Assembly: GCF_024138675.1 (NCBI RefSeq) | Contig: NZ_CP090959.1 | Location: forward strand, 3,193,501 to 3,257,500 | Reading direction: 5' to 3' | Source of the DNA: Simiduia sp. 21SJ11W-1 | GTDB taxonomy: Bacteria > Pseudomonadota > Gammaproteobacteria > Pseudomonadales > Cellvibrionaceae | Length of the DNA: 64,000 bases | Shown: in pieces, positions 25,636 through 33,934 of the stretch | Layout of the letters: every line of letters begins with the position of its first letter | How positions within the stretch are numbered: the stretch's first letter is position 1 | Program-made: the position numbers and the translations under genes | The notes under the pieces: generated by a model | What the model saw: the letters and a program-made list of their open reading frames with translations, nothing else | The model's database searches: none | What the model was told of the DNA's origin: nothing

Positions 25636-26712
25636 CTACTCAACTGACATACCGCCTTCAAACAGATCAAGTTGATCTGCATGGCCATCACTTACACCGG
25701 CAAACCGCACACCCACACCCAATAAGCGCACAGGTAAATTTGCCCGCGCAACGGCCTCCAGAAAAAGCTGCTCGTAGGTATTGTCATCAAAGGTGAGGGC
25801 ACCGCGCTCTAAGGTGGTAGTGGAGAAATCGGCAAACTTTACTTTTACAAACGCCTTGGCCGGCCGGTAGCTCTCATCAAGCTTGGCCAAGCGCCCCTGC
25901 AACTCGGCAATTAATGCCGGTAATTTGGCCCGCAGGGCCTCACCGCCTTTTAAATCTTGTGCGTAGGTGTGTTCCACACTGAGTGATTTGCGTATGCGAT
26001 GTGTTTTTACCGGGCGATCATCCACACCGCGGCACAGTGAGTACAGCCTGCTGCCAAAACTGCCGAATCGCTCGGCAAGCTCTGCTTCACTCCATTGCTG
26101 CAGATCGCCGCAGCTTGTAATGCCAAGATTTGCCATCTTGGCTGCAGTCACCTTGCCCACACCAAATATCTTGGCCACCGGCAAATCGGCCACAAACGCT
26201 TGCACATTGGCAGGCGGTATTACAAACAAACCGTCGGGTTTTTGCCAATCGCTGGCCACCTTGGCCAGGAATTTATTGGCCGCAACACCGGCAGATACGG
26301 TAATACCCACCCGCGCTTTCACATCTGCACGAATAGCCTCGGCAATGCGTGTGGCACTGCCACCGAATTGCTGGCATTGGCTGACATCCAAATAGGCCTC
26401 ATCGAGTGACAAAGGTTCAATCACCTCTGTGTACTCTGAAAAGATTTCTCGCATTGCCTGTGAGGCTTCCCGGTAGGCTTCAAAGCGATGCGGCAATAGC
26501 AATAAATGCGGGCACAGCCGCACTGCTGTTTTACTGGGCATAGCAGAATGCACGCCATAGGCGCGGGCGGCATAATTGCAGGTTGAAATCACACCACGCC
26601 TGCCAGGGTCACCGCCTACCGCAATGGCCTTACTACGCAGCGCCGGGTTATCACGCATTTCCACCGCGGCATAAAAGCAATCGGCATCAATGTGAATTAT
26701 TTTTCGCGTCAT
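25636..26712 (-). CDS. dinB: DNA polymerase IV (Y family)
   Basis: The protein has 358 residues, typical of Pol IV. Catalytic residues are in IIHIDADCFYAAVEMRDNP (first Asp of the palm) and PLSLDEAYLDVSQ (the Asp-Glu pair). The helix-hairpin-helix thumb region VFGVGKVTAAKMANLGI and the little finger (HRIRKSLSVEHTYAQDL onward) follow. It performs error-prone translesion synthesis. The C terminus (QLDLFEGG) resembles the beta-clamp-binding motif QxxLF. ATG 26712 gives the conserved start MTRKIIHIDAD. A consensus LexA site lies 26 bp upstream, so it is very likely part of the SOS response. Confidence 0.96.
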   Translation of the reverse strand: MTRKIIHIDADCFYAAVEMRDNPALRSKAIAVGGDPGRRGVISTCNYAARAYGVHSAMPSKTAVRLCPHLLLLPHRFEAYREASQAMREIFSEYTEVIEPLSLDEAYLDVSQCQQFGGSATRIAEAIRADVKARVGITVSAGVAANKFLAKVASDWQKPDGLFVIPPANVQAFVADLPVAKIFGVGKVTAAKMANLGITSCGDLQQWSEAELAERFGSFGSRLYSLCRGVDDRPVKTHRIRKSLSVEHTYAQDLKGGEALRAKLPALIAELQGRLAKLDESYRPAKAFVKVKFADFSTTTLERGALTFDDNTYEQLFLEAVARANLPVRLLGVGVRFAGVSDGHADQLDLFEGGMSVE

Positions 26713-27282
26713 GGGTTCGCCAAACCAACCTGCAATACTGTAATTATATACAGCCCAGAGAAAAACACACAATGGCTAATGCCCGGGCCGAAACCTTGGT
26801 TTGAAACGCCACCGGTGCAGGCCCTACTGTTTGATAATTTAGCCGCTCGAGAATGATTCGTTTTAGCGGCTGTAAGGCTGGTGCACTTTTTTGGTTCCAG
26901 GCACTTAAGCCAAAACCAGTGTTAAGCAAAATAATGAGTGGCTACTGAGGCACACCACCACCAAAAAAGTGACTCCAACAAAGGGCACCCGATGACAATT
27001 ACCCCGCTTTCAAACCGCCAGTTTATTTAATTTTGATGCCGGTCAGGATTGCGACACCTGGGCCAAAAAAATCATCCGCAAAACCCAAAAAAGCCGCCGG
27101 CCAGGCCGAAGCACACCGAATTCGTTATTTTTTTGGTTTTTTTCACAAAAAAGTCCGTTTTTCATTAGATTTTTTTTGTAATTTGCTTGAATTTTCACCA
27201 CAATTGCTTAACTTATACACGCCTAAATATTTTTAGCTAACAGCTGGCAAAATTTTCACAAAAACAACCAAGGAAACACACC
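26713..27282. other. Divergent intergenic region, dinB to AlgP-like gene
   Basis: These 570 bases hold the LexA box for dinB at the left end. The right 150 bases are strongly AT-rich (runs of T and A at 27120-27240), unlike the surrounding coding DNA, and likely contain the promoter of the AlgP-like gene. A 67-codon frame at 27033-27236 runs into this AT-rich part and lacks a ribosome-binding site, so I do not accept it. Confidence 0.6.
26738..26753 (-). promoter_or_regulatory. LexA (SOS) box upstream of dinB
   Basis: The 16 bases are CTGTAATTATATACAG, a perfect CTGT-N8-ACAG of the E. coli/gammaproteobacterial LexA consensus with an AT-rich spacer. The site is 26 bp upstream of the dinB start codon, so bound LexA would block its promoter. 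Confidence 0.93.
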
Positions 27283-28071
27283 ATGGCTGCACGTAAAACC
27301 AAAGCTGCTAACCCAGTTGCAGAACTGCAAAAAGAACTTGCCAAAGTTCAGGCCGACCTGGCCAAGGCGCGCGTTAAACAAGAAGCTGACGCCACCAAAG
27401 AAATCGCTGCTCTGACCAAGGCCGCAACCAAAGCCGCCGCCGATGCCAAAAAAGCTGCCTCTGCCCTGGCCGCTGCCAAGAAAAAGAAGAAATCTGCAGC
27501 CTCTGTTAAGGCTGTGGAAAAAGCCGCTGCCAAAGCTGCTGAAGCCAAAGCTGCCGCTAGCGCTGCCAAAGATGCAGTAGCCGCTGCCAAAGCTGCCCTG
27601 AAAGACATCAAGGCAGACAACAAAGTTGCCGCTCAGCTGGATAAGGCCTATGCCAAGCAGCAGGCCGTAATCGCCAAGAAGAAAAAAGCCGCTGAGAAGA
27701 AAGCCGCTGCCAAAGCCAAAGCCAAGGCCAAAAAAGACGCCGCCAAAGCTAAAGCCAAAGCCAAGAAAGACGCCCTGAAAGCCAAGGCCAAGGCCAAAGC
27801 GCAGAAGGCCAAAGAAAAGGCCAAGGCCAAGAAAGCCGCTGCCAAAGCCAAACTGGCTGCCAAGAAAGCCGCCGCCAAAGAAAAGGCAAAAGCCAAGAAA
27901 GCCGCTGCCAAAGCCAAATTAGCCGCCAAAAAAGCGGCCGCTAAAGAAAAAGCCAAGGCCAAGAAAGCTACCGCTAAAGCCAAGCCCGCCAAGAAAAAAG
28001 CCGCAAAAGCTGCCAAACCTGCTAAGAAAGCAGCTGGCGCCAAGCGCGGTCGCAAGCCAAAGGCCAAGTAA
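27283..28071 (+). CDS. AlgP-like histone H1-like Ala/Lys-rich protein
   Basis: The 262-residue protein is dominated by alanine and lysine. Residues 1-55 are a moderately charged helix (NPVAELQKELAKVQADLAKA), then come long Lys/Ala stretches. The C-terminal half carries tandem copies of a roughly 22-residue unit of the type KEKAKAKKAAAKAKLAAKKA, ending in GAKRGRKPKAK with an AT-hook-like RGRKP. The composition and repeat style match AlgP (AlgR3) of Pseudomonas, an H1-like DNA-binding protein affecting alginate gene expression. AAGGAAA precedes the ATG. Tandem coding repeats make the copy number prone to change. The role here is probably nucleoid or DNA binding (inference). Confidence 0.85.
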   Translation: MAARKTKAANPVAELQKELAKVQADLAKARVKQEADATKEIAALTKAATKAAADAKKAASALAAAKKKKKSAASVKAVEKAAAKAAEAKAAASAAKDAVAAAKAALKDIKADNKVAAQLDKAYAKQQAVIAKKKKAAEKKAAAKAKAKAKKDAAKAKAKAKKDALKAKAKAKAQKAKEKAKAKKAAAKAKLAAKKAAAKEKAKAKKAAAKAKLAAKKAAAKEKAKAKKATAKAKPAKKKAAKAAKPAKKAAGAKRGRKPKAK

Positions 28072-28087
28072 GCCTTAGCATTTGATT

Positions 28088-28113
28088 AAGTCAGGTGCTC
28101 CGGCGCCTGACTT
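28088..28113. terminator. Hairpin between the convergent AlgP-like and gcdR genes
   Basis: AAGTCAGG and CCTGACTT form an 8-bp stem around a GC-rich loop. The hairpin lies 17 bp after the AlgP-like stop and touches the gcdR stop codon. T-tracts are weak, so terminator function is likely but not strong. Confidence 0.6.
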
Positions 28114-29005
28114 ATCTTCCCTCCCCGCGCTGCCCGTCTTCCTCTGCCAGTAAAAAATCCGCAAACAACCGATTCGCAATAGATAGATAACTGTCTTTAC
28201 GCCAGGCAATGCCCAGCTTTAAAGTGAGCGGCTGCGTAAAAGGCAAGGCATGCAAGCCCGGTTCTTGTTCGGCCACGCGCGCTAACGCGAAGCCCACCGC
28301 CTCTTTGGCCAAAACCAGCGACATCATCAAACGAAGAATATTGGTTTCCAGCACCACCTCCGGCGCCAGCTGCAATTGGGCGCATTGGTCATTTACCAGC
28401 TCACGCAGGTAATAGCCCTCGCCGTAAAGAGCCAAGGGTTGGCGGGCAAAGGTGGCAAAGTCGATGGCCTTGCGCGTTGCCAATGGGTGATCTTTCGCCA
28501 CACAGGCCACAATGGGCTCGTTGATTAACGGGTAGGCCGCTAACGCCTCGGGTACGCGGGTTAAATTAATCATGGCCATATCAATTTCGCCGGCCATTAA
28601 CTGCGCTTGGGCGCGATTGGTGCCCTCGCCGTTCACTTGAAAGGTGATACCCGGGTAGCGCGCGCGGAAAGCGGCAATACGCCGGGGCAAATAATACGAA
28701 CCCAGCATGGCCGAGGTACCCAACCGCACCGTGCCGCGCTCACCGCCTTTGAGCTCCTGCAATTGCTGGCGGGTTTGGTTAAAGGCCTGCAGCAATTGCC
28801 TGGCTTGGGTGTTGAGCACCTCCCCTTCGGCGGTCAGGCGGATTTGCCGCTCGGCCCGGTCAAACAGGGTGATACCCAAATCTGCTTCCAGCTTTTTAAT
28901 GGCAATGCTCACAGCAGACTGGGCGATGTGCAGCTTCTCTGCTGCCCCGGTAAAACTGCCGCTGTCTACCACTGCCACAAACATGCGCAATTGCCGAACG
29001 TCCAT
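28112..29005 (-). CDS. gcdR: LysR-type regulator, probable glutarate-pathway regulator GcdR
   Basis: The protein has 297 residues. The N-terminal winged helix-turn-helix ([37 protein letters not shown]) is followed by the periplasmic-binding-like effector domain ([23 protein letters not shown] onward). It is divergent from a glutaryl-CoA dehydrogenase gene with 120 bp between starts, the same order as gcdR-gcdH-gcdG in Pseudomonas. The name therefore comes from context, not from ligand evidence. An imperfect inverted repeat at 29034-29071 is a candidate binding site. Confidence 0.85.
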   Translation of the reverse strand: MDVRQLRMFVAVVDSGSFTGAAEKLHIAQSAVSIAIKKLEADLGITLFDRAERQIRLTAEGEVLNTQARQLLQAFNQTRQQLQELKGGERGTVRLGTSAMLGSYYLPRRIAAFRARYPGITFQVNGEGTNRAQAQLMAGEIDMAMINLTRVPEALAAYPLINEPIVACVAKDHPLATRKAIDFATFARQPLALYGEGYYLRELVNDQCAQLQLAPEVVLETNILRLMMSLVLAKEAVGFALARVAEQEPGLHALPFTQPLTLKLGIAWRKDSYLSIANRLFADFLLAEEDGQRGEGR

Positions 29006-29033
29006 AAGCCACCAACCAATCTCAACAGCGAAT

Positions 29034-29071
29034 CATTATCATATATTTTATATATTTTTTATATGGTTATG
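29034..29071. promoter_or_regulatory. Candidate LysR operator in the gcdR-gcdH divergent region
   Basis: CATTATCATATA (29034-29045) and TATATGGTTATG (29060-29071) are inverted repeats matching at 10 of 12 positions, separated by an AT-rich spacer. The site lies between the divergent starts, about 29 bp from the gcdR start and 54 bp from the gcdH start, where LysR-type regulators normally bind. Confidence 0.45.
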
Positions 29072-29125
29072 CCGTTGCTATACTGGCTCCATCTGTCACC
29101 CCCATTCCTTATCGAGAGGCACCCC

Positions 29126-30316
29126 ATGAGCGCACAACAACACTGGTCTAAGCATTTTGATTGGGCTGACCCGTTTATGATGGATCAGCAGCTAACAGAA
29201 GAAGAGCGCATGGTGCGCGACACCGCTCGCCAATATGCCCAGGAAAAGCTTCAACCAAGGGTGCGCGATGCCTACCGCAACGAATACACAGATCCGGCCA
29301 TCTTCCGCGAGATGGGTGAGCTGGGCCTGTTGGGCTCACCCCTGGAAGGCTACGGCTGCCCGGGCGTGAGCTATGTGAGCTACGGGTTGATTGCGCGCGA
29401 AGTAGAGCGTGTGGATTCAGGTTTCCGCTCGATGATGAGCGTGCAATCAAGCCTTGTGATGTACCCTATTTATGCCTACGGCTCTGAGGCACAGAAAGAA
29501 AAGTACCTGCCCAAACTTGCCAGCGGCGAGTGGATTGGCTGCTTTGGCCTCACCGAGCCAGATCACGGTTCAGATCCGGCCGGCATGGTTACCCGTGCTC
29601 GCAAAGCCGACGGCGGTTACAAAATCAGCGGCGCAAAAATGTGGATCACCAACTCCCCCATTGCCGATGTATTTATCGTGTGGGCCAAAGACGATGAAGG
29701 CGCAATTCGCGGCTTCATTCTTGAAAAAGGCATGAAGGGGTTAAGCGCACCGAAAATTGAAGGCAAGCTGGCCCTGCGCGCCTCCATTACCGGTGAAATC
29801 GTAATGGATGAAGTGTTTGTGCCCGAAGAAAACCTGCTGCCAAATGTTTCTGGCCTGAAAGGCCCCTTTGGCTGCTTGAATAGCGCGCGCCTGGGAATTT
29901 CCTGGGGTGCCCTGGGTGCGGCCGAGGCCTGCTGGCACTCAGCGCGCGAGTATACCCTTGAGCGCAAACAGTTTAATCGCCCACTGGCGGCCAATCAATT
30001 AATTCAAAAGAAGCTGGCGATTATGCAGACCGATATCAGCCTGGCCCTGCAAGGCTGCCTGCGCGCCACGCAATTAAAAGATGCAGGCCAGCTGGCCCCT
30101 GAACTCATTTCACTGCTCAAGCGCAACTCTTGTGTAAAAGCACTGGAAATTGCCCGTGAAGCGCGCGACATGCACGGCGGCAATGGCATTTCTGATGAAT
30201 ATTCCGTTATGCGCCACATGATGAACCTTGAGGTGGTAAACACCTACGAAGGCACACAGGATGTACACGCGTTAATTTTGGGCCGCGCACAAACCGGCAT
30301 TCAGGCCTTCTATTAA
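29126..30316 (+). CDS. gcdH: Glutaryl-CoA dehydrogenase
   Basis: The protein has 396 residues, an acyl-CoA dehydrogenase that converts glutaryl-CoA to crotonyl-CoA plus CO2 in lysine/glutarate breakdown. The N terminus [29 protein letters not shown] is typical of GcdH. FAD-binding [16 protein letters not shown] and [18 protein letters not shown] follow. The catalytic glutamate is in [16 protein letters not shown], about residue 375. GAGAGG precedes the ATG at 29126. The CoA-transferase gene follows 94 bp downstream with a GC hairpin between them. Confidence 0.93.
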   Translation: MSAQQHWSKHFDWADPFMMDQQLTEEERMVRDTARQYAQEKLQPRVRDAYRNEYTDPAIFREMGELGLLGSPLEGYGCPGVSYVSYGLIAREVERVDSGFRSMMSVQSSLVMYPIYAYGSEAQKEKYLPKLASGEWIGCFGLTEPDHGSDPAGMVTRARKADGGYKISGAKMWITNSPIADVFIVWAKDDEGAIRGFILEKGMKGLSAPKIEGKLALRASITGEIVMDEVFVPEENLLPNVSGLKGPFGCLNSARLGISWGALGAAEACWHSAREYTLERKQFNRPLAANQLIQKKLAIMQTDISLALQGCLRATQLKDAGQLAPELISLLKRNSCVKALEIAREARDMHGGNGISDEYSVMRHMMNLEVVNTYEGTQDVHALILGRAQTGIQAFY

Positions 30317-30325
30317 TGCCACTCT

Positions 30326-30346
30326 GGGCCGGCGTTCTGCCGGCCC
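30326..30346 (+). other. Intercistronic GC hairpin between gcdH and gcdG
   Basis: GGGCCGGC and GCCGGCCC form a perfect 8-bp GC stem with a five-base loop just after the gcdH stop. There is no T run, so it may protect the upstream mRNA end or attenuate transcription rather than terminate it. Confidence 0.6.
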
Positions 30347-30410
30347 TTGCCGCCCCTTCGCGGGCGCGCCTTTTAATCACGCAGCATTTGGGCAATGAGG
30401 TTGGTGCTTT

Positions 30411-31637
30411 ATGAATACACCCTTGGCAGGCATTCGCGTGCTCGACCTTTCACGCATTTTGGCAGGCCCCTGGGCCGGGCAATTACTGGCCGATTTGGGC
30501 GCCGACGTTATCAAGGTAGAACGCCCGGGCGCAGGTGACGACACCCGCCAGTGGGGCCCGCCCTACCTCAAGGATGCCGACGGCAACAACACCGATGAAG
30601 CGGCCTACTATTTAGCCGCCAACCGCGGCAAGCAATCTATTACCGTAGATATCACTCAGCCCGAAGGTCAGGCGCTACTGCACAAACTTGCGGCAAACGC
30701 GGACGTGGTGATTGAAAACTACAAAGTGGGCGGGCTAAAAAAATACCGGCTCGACTACGACACACTGTCAGCCATCAACCCGAAAATTGTCTATTGCTCA
30801 ATTACAGGCTTTGGCCAAACCGGCCCCTACCGTGAACGCGCCGGTTACGACTTTATGATTCAGGGCATGGGCGGGCTGATGAGTATCACCGGCGAACGCG
30901 ACGGCCAACCAGGCGCCGGGCCACAAAAAGTGGGCGTGGCGGTTACCGATATTTTTACCGGCCTGTATGCCACTATCGCCATTCAAGGTGCCTTGATAGA
31001 GCGCGGCCGCTCGGGCCTGGGACAATACATAGATTTGGCACTGTTCGATGTGCAGGCGGCTGTACTTGCAAACCAGGCAACCAACTATTTGGTGGGCGGC
31101 GTAACGCCTGCGCGTATGGGCAATGCGCACCCAAACATTGTGCCCTACCAGGCTTTCGCCACCCAAGACGGCTTTATTATTCTGGCCATCGGCAACGATG
31201 CGCAATTTCGTAAATTCTGCACCCTAGCCAAGGTACCTGAACTGGCCGATGACCCGCGCTTTGCCACCAATCCCGCCCGGGTGGCCAACCGCGAACAGGT
31301 GTGCGACACCGTGGCCAAACTTTTGTTGCAACACACAGCCGAGCACTGGTTAACGCAACTTGAAGCACAACAGGTGCCGTGCGGGCCCATCAACAACATA
31401 GAGCAGGTATTTAACGACCCGCAACTACAGGCCCGCAATATGCGTATTCAGGTTGCGCACCCACTGGCAGGCCAAGTAGAGCTGGCCGGCAACCCCATCC
31501 ACTACGGCCGCAGCCAGCTGCAGCAATCGGTGGCGCCGCCCTCACTTGGGCAACACACAGACAGCATTCTGAAATCGCAACTAGGGCTAACGGATGCAGA
31601 AATTCGGGATTTGCGCAGTAAAAAGATTATCGACTAA
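30411..31637 (+). CDS. gcdG: CaiB/BaiF CoA-transferase, probable succinyl-CoA:glutarate CoA-transferase
   Basis: The protein has 408 residues of the class III CoA-transferase family. Visible family features are LSRILAGPWAGQLLADLGADVIKVERPGAGDDTR, YCSITGFGQTGPY and VGVAVTDIFTGLYATIA, where Asp180 is the expected nucleophilic carboxylate. It follows gcdH, as in Pseudomonas, where GcdG activates glutarate with succinyl-CoA. The transfer specificity is inferred from context. The protein is interlocked-dimer type and cytosolic. Confidence 0.88.
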   Translation: MNTPLAGIRVLDLSRILAGPWAGQLLADLGADVIKVERPGAGDDTRQWGPPYLKDADGNNTDEAAYYLAANRGKQSITVDITQPEGQALLHKLAANADVVIENYKVGGLKKYRLDYDTLSAINPKIVYCSITGFGQTGPYRERAGYDFMIQGMGGLMSITGERDGQPGAGPQKVGVAVTDIFTGLYATIAIQGALIERGRSGLGQYIDLALFDVQAAVLANQATNYLVGGVTPARMGNAHPNIVPYQAFATQDGFIILAIGNDAQFRKFCTLAKVPELADDPRFATNPARVANREQVCDTVAKLLLQHTAEHWLTQLEAQQVPCGPINNIEQVFNDPQLQARNMRIQVAHPLAGQVELAGNPIHYGRSQLQQSVAPPSLGQHTDSILKSQLGLTDAEIRDLRSKKIID

Positions 31638-31655
31638 CACATAACACGCAAATGT

Positions 31656-32378
31656 TTACGGTGTTGTGCGAATATCAATGCGCGAGGTGAGCTCGAAAAC
31701 TTTTGGCCCCTCGCATACCGCCACATAGCGCAGCGTTACACCGGCTGCGTTTTTGGCGTTGAAATTGCGCAAAAAACGGTAGTGCCAGTTGCCTTCAGAT
31801 AGATCGGTAATCTCCACTGGCTCAACATTCTCGATATCACTTTGCCAGCTCAGGGCATTCATTAGCTTCACCTGTTCTTGCCACAACTCACGACAGCGGG
31901 CATACAAGGCAGCACTCACCTCGCGATGATTCACCTCTGCCACCTGTTCGGCAACTTCCTCAGCGCCCGCGCGGGGAATCAGCGCTGCGGCAAAGCTCTC
32001 GGTTTTTAAGCCATTGAATTTATCAACGTAGGTTTTGCGGTTGGCATCGCGGCACATGATGGCAAATACCGGCGCCTCCTGCGTGCTTTGGGTTTGAGCC
32101 AGCTCGCCGCGCAACACTTCTACGCAGCGCTCGCTGGCCAATGCCAGCTCGGCGATTTCACGCAACTTGCTCCAGTGGATGGCGTAACTGCCAGGCAGCC
32201 AGAGCCTGTCTGTATTGAGGGGTTTATCTGCCTGCGGCTGTGCCGGCTCCGCCTCAAGCTCCGGGGCCGGCTCCTCCGCAAGCACCGTCTGCGCGCGCAA
32301 CCCTACGCCCAAAATAATACTTATCAGTAAGGCAAACATACTTTGGCGGCGCATTGAACCTCGCAGCATTTTCATCAC
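31656..32378 (-). CDS. Uncharacterised exported protein
   Basis: The product has 240 residues with an N-terminal signal peptide (hydrophobic MFALLISIILGVGLRAQTVLA) followed by a Glu/Pro/Ala-rich linker (PAPELEAEPAQPQ). The mature part has no motif I recognise; it includes two conserved-looking Cys (ASERCVEVLRGELA, IMCRDANRKTY). Its ATG overlaps the TGA of the upstream PilZ gene (ATGA), so the two are translated together and may work together. No function is assigned. Confidence 0.7.
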   Translation of the reverse strand: MMKMLRGSMRRQSMFALLISIILGVGLRAQTVLAEEPAPELEAEPAQPQADKPLNTDRLWLPGSYAIHWSKLREIAELALASERCVEVLRGELAQTQSTQEAPVFAIMCRDANRKTYVDKFNGLKTESFAAALIPRAGAEEVAEQVAEVNHREVSAALYARCRELWQEQVKLMNALSWQSDIENVEPVEITDLSEGNWHYRFLRNFNAKNAAGVTLRYVAVCEGPKVFELTSRIDIRTTP

Positions 32379-33043
32379 GCCCCGGCCTGGGTTGCCAACA
32401 ATGAGAACACATAGGCGTAGAGCAGTAGGCGCTGCTCATCGCTCATATCGGCAAACTCAATGCCATAAATGGCGGGGAACTCCGCCTCTTCTTCGCGGGT
32501 GCTGCGCTCTATGCGCGAGCGAATTGTGGCGGGCAATTCAAGCTGGCCTGCGAGTTTGGCAATGGTCACATCGCCATTTATGGTGATGTGGGTGCCCACC
32601 TCGCCCACCGGCTGGCTGAGTTCAATACGGGCGCCCGACAGGCTGATATCGCTGATTAAACCCTTGGCACTTTCAGTGGCCAGCCCTTGTGTGGCCTTAA
32701 CGGTGATGGGTGTATGAATTTCCACCCGAGTGGCGCCGCGTACCTCTTTAAAACTGAGCTTCGGGGGGTAGCGCAGATACAGCATGGGCCGCGGCTGGGG
32801 CAATATTTGTTCAACCACCGTGCCGAAGGCCAGCACGCCGTTGCCGGCCATCACCTTTACCAATAACTTCTGGCCAGAGCGCAATTTACCTGCGCTGGCT
32901 GCGCGCGGCAGCGTGGCAACCAGTAGCTCACCCGGTAAACACCCCACCAGTTTACAGGCATATTTAAAGGGCTCACCGCCTGCGCTCGCGCCTTCAAGCG
33001 CTAAGGGGTAGCCAAAGGGCAATTTAAATTCTTCAAATTTCAT
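32375..33043 (-). CDS. PilZ-domain protein, YcgR-like
   Basis: The protein has 222 residues. The N-terminal half resembles the YcgR-N/PilZN beta domain (YACKLVGCLPGELLVATLP). The C-terminal half is PilZ: YLRYPPKLSFKEVRGATRVEIHTPIT, where the first Arg-xxx-Arg-type motif is partly retained (RGATRV), and GLISDISLSGARIEL, which matches the D-x-S-x-x-G c-di-GMP motif. It probably binds cyclic di-GMP and adjusts motility or polysaccharide output. It is four bases overlapped with the exported protein gene. Confidence 0.85.
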   Translation of the reverse strand: MKFEEFKLPFGYPLALEGASAGGEPFKYACKLVGCLPGELLVATLPRAASAGKLRSGQKLLVKVMAGNGVLAFGTVVEQILPQPRPMLYLRYPPKLSFKEVRGATRVEIHTPITVKATQGLATESAKGLISDISLSGARIELSQPVGEVGTHITINGDVTIAKLAGQLELPATIRSRIERSTREEEAEFPAIYGIEFADMSDEQRLLLYAYVFSLLATQAGA

Positions 33044-33196
33044 GGGCGCTCTAAATCGTGGGCATCACTGGTTAGTCTAGCCCTAAGGCCGCGGTTTTGC
33101 CCAACCTGCGCACCTTTGCGCGCCGGAATATGCGGTATTCATCTACCTCATTCACTTTTATACTGGTGCTTCATTTTTTAACACAGCAAGGCAGTT

Positions 33197-33517
33197 ATGG
33201 CCCAGTTTCAACGTATTTCAACGGCACAAGCCAAGACGCTTTGCAGCACAGGCGGCGCGTTAGTGGTTGATATCCGCGATCCGCAAAGCTTTGCGGCCAA
33301 CCATATAAAAGACGCCCAGCCCCTCAGCAACGAAAACCTCGCAGACTTCATGGCCAATACCGATAAATCCACCCAGGTGGTGGTGTGTTGTTATCACGGC
33401 AATAGCAGCCAGTCTGCAGCGCTCTATTTGGCCGAGCAGGGCTTTAACGCGGTGTACAGCCTGGACGGCGGTTTCGAGCAGTGGCGTCTAGACTTCCCGG
33501 AGGATTGCTCAAATTAG
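33197..33517 (+). CDS. glpE: Thiosulfate sulfurtransferase GlpE (single rhodanese domain)
   Basis: The protein has 106 residues, the length of E. coli GlpE. It has ALVVDIRDPQSFAANHI and the active-site loop CCYHGNSSQ with catalytic Cys65, closing with SLDGGFEQWRLDFPED. It transfers sulfane sulfur from thiosulfate to cyanide or a thiol acceptor such as thioredoxin. It is cytosolic. A ComEA-like gene follows ten bases later. Confidence 0.93.
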   Translation: MAQFQRISTAQAKTLCSTGGALVVDIRDPQSFAANHIKDAQPLSNENLADFMANTDKSTQVVVCCYHGNSSQSAALYLAEQGFNAVYSLDGGFEQWRLDFPEDCSN

Positions 33518-33526
33518 GAACGCCCC

Positions 33527-33901
33527 ATGACCTTTGTACTTGTGCTACTAACGGGTGCCATAGCGTACTTGCTTACCCGCGTACAATTTTTGTTGCTGGC
33601 CCAACGCGATGACCTGGCCGACCTGCACGCGCAACTCGGTGCCTTGCGCGCAGCCCTCACACGCCAAGCCAAAGGGGCCGCCGAAGCGCCGCCTTCGGAC
33701 GCGCGCACGCCAACTATTGTGGGCGCCATCAACAGCGTTTCTAAAAACGGATTACAAAAAATTCCGGGCGTGGGCGCCGCCTGCGCCCAGCGGGTGATAG
33801 ATGCACGGCCTTTCACAAGCTTCGATGAGCTGGGTAAGCTACAAGGCCTGAGCGAGAAACAAAAAGCCGCACTAAAACTGCATCTAACGCTTAATGAGTG
33901 A
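33527..33901 (+). CDS. ComEA-like helix-hairpin-helix protein with membrane anchor
   Basis: The 124-residue protein starts with one membrane helix (FVLVLLTGAIAYLLTRVQFLLLA), continues into a charged helix (DDLADLHAQLGALRAALTRQ), and ends with a ComEA-type helix-hairpin-helix (NGLQKIPGVGAACAQRVIDA, then FTSFDELGKLQGLSEKQKAALK). ComEA binds DNA during transformation. This short, membrane-tethered version may bind DNA nonspecifically, but no competence gene is near. It lies ten bases after glpE and is likely co-transcribed. Confidence 0.82.
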   Translation: MTFVLVLLTGAIAYLLTRVQFLLLAQRDDLADLHAQLGALRAALTRQAKGAAEAPPSDARTPTIVGAINSVSKNGLQKIPGVGAACAQRVIDARPFTSFDELGKLQGLSEKQKAALKLHLTLNE

Positions 33902-33934
33902 GCCGCCCCACAAAAATGGCGCGGGAAGGCCGCG

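Noticed and set aside
27033-27236. 67-codon frame upstream of the AlgP-like gene, starting in Lys/Ala-rich sequence
   Set aside because: It has no ribosome-binding site, runs into poly-T/poly-A DNA and its second half reads as Phe/Leu-rich noise, as expected from AT-rich promoter sequence.
27348-28067. Long open frames antisense to the AlgP-like gene, rich in Ala, Leu and Phe
   Set aside because: They are mirror images of the Lys/Ala repeats and have no independent signal.
28607-29125. Long 5' extension of gcdH into the gcdR gene
   Set aside because: It runs antisense through the LysR gene, and the ATG at 29126 follows a Shine-Dalgarno sequence and begins the conserved GcdH N terminus.
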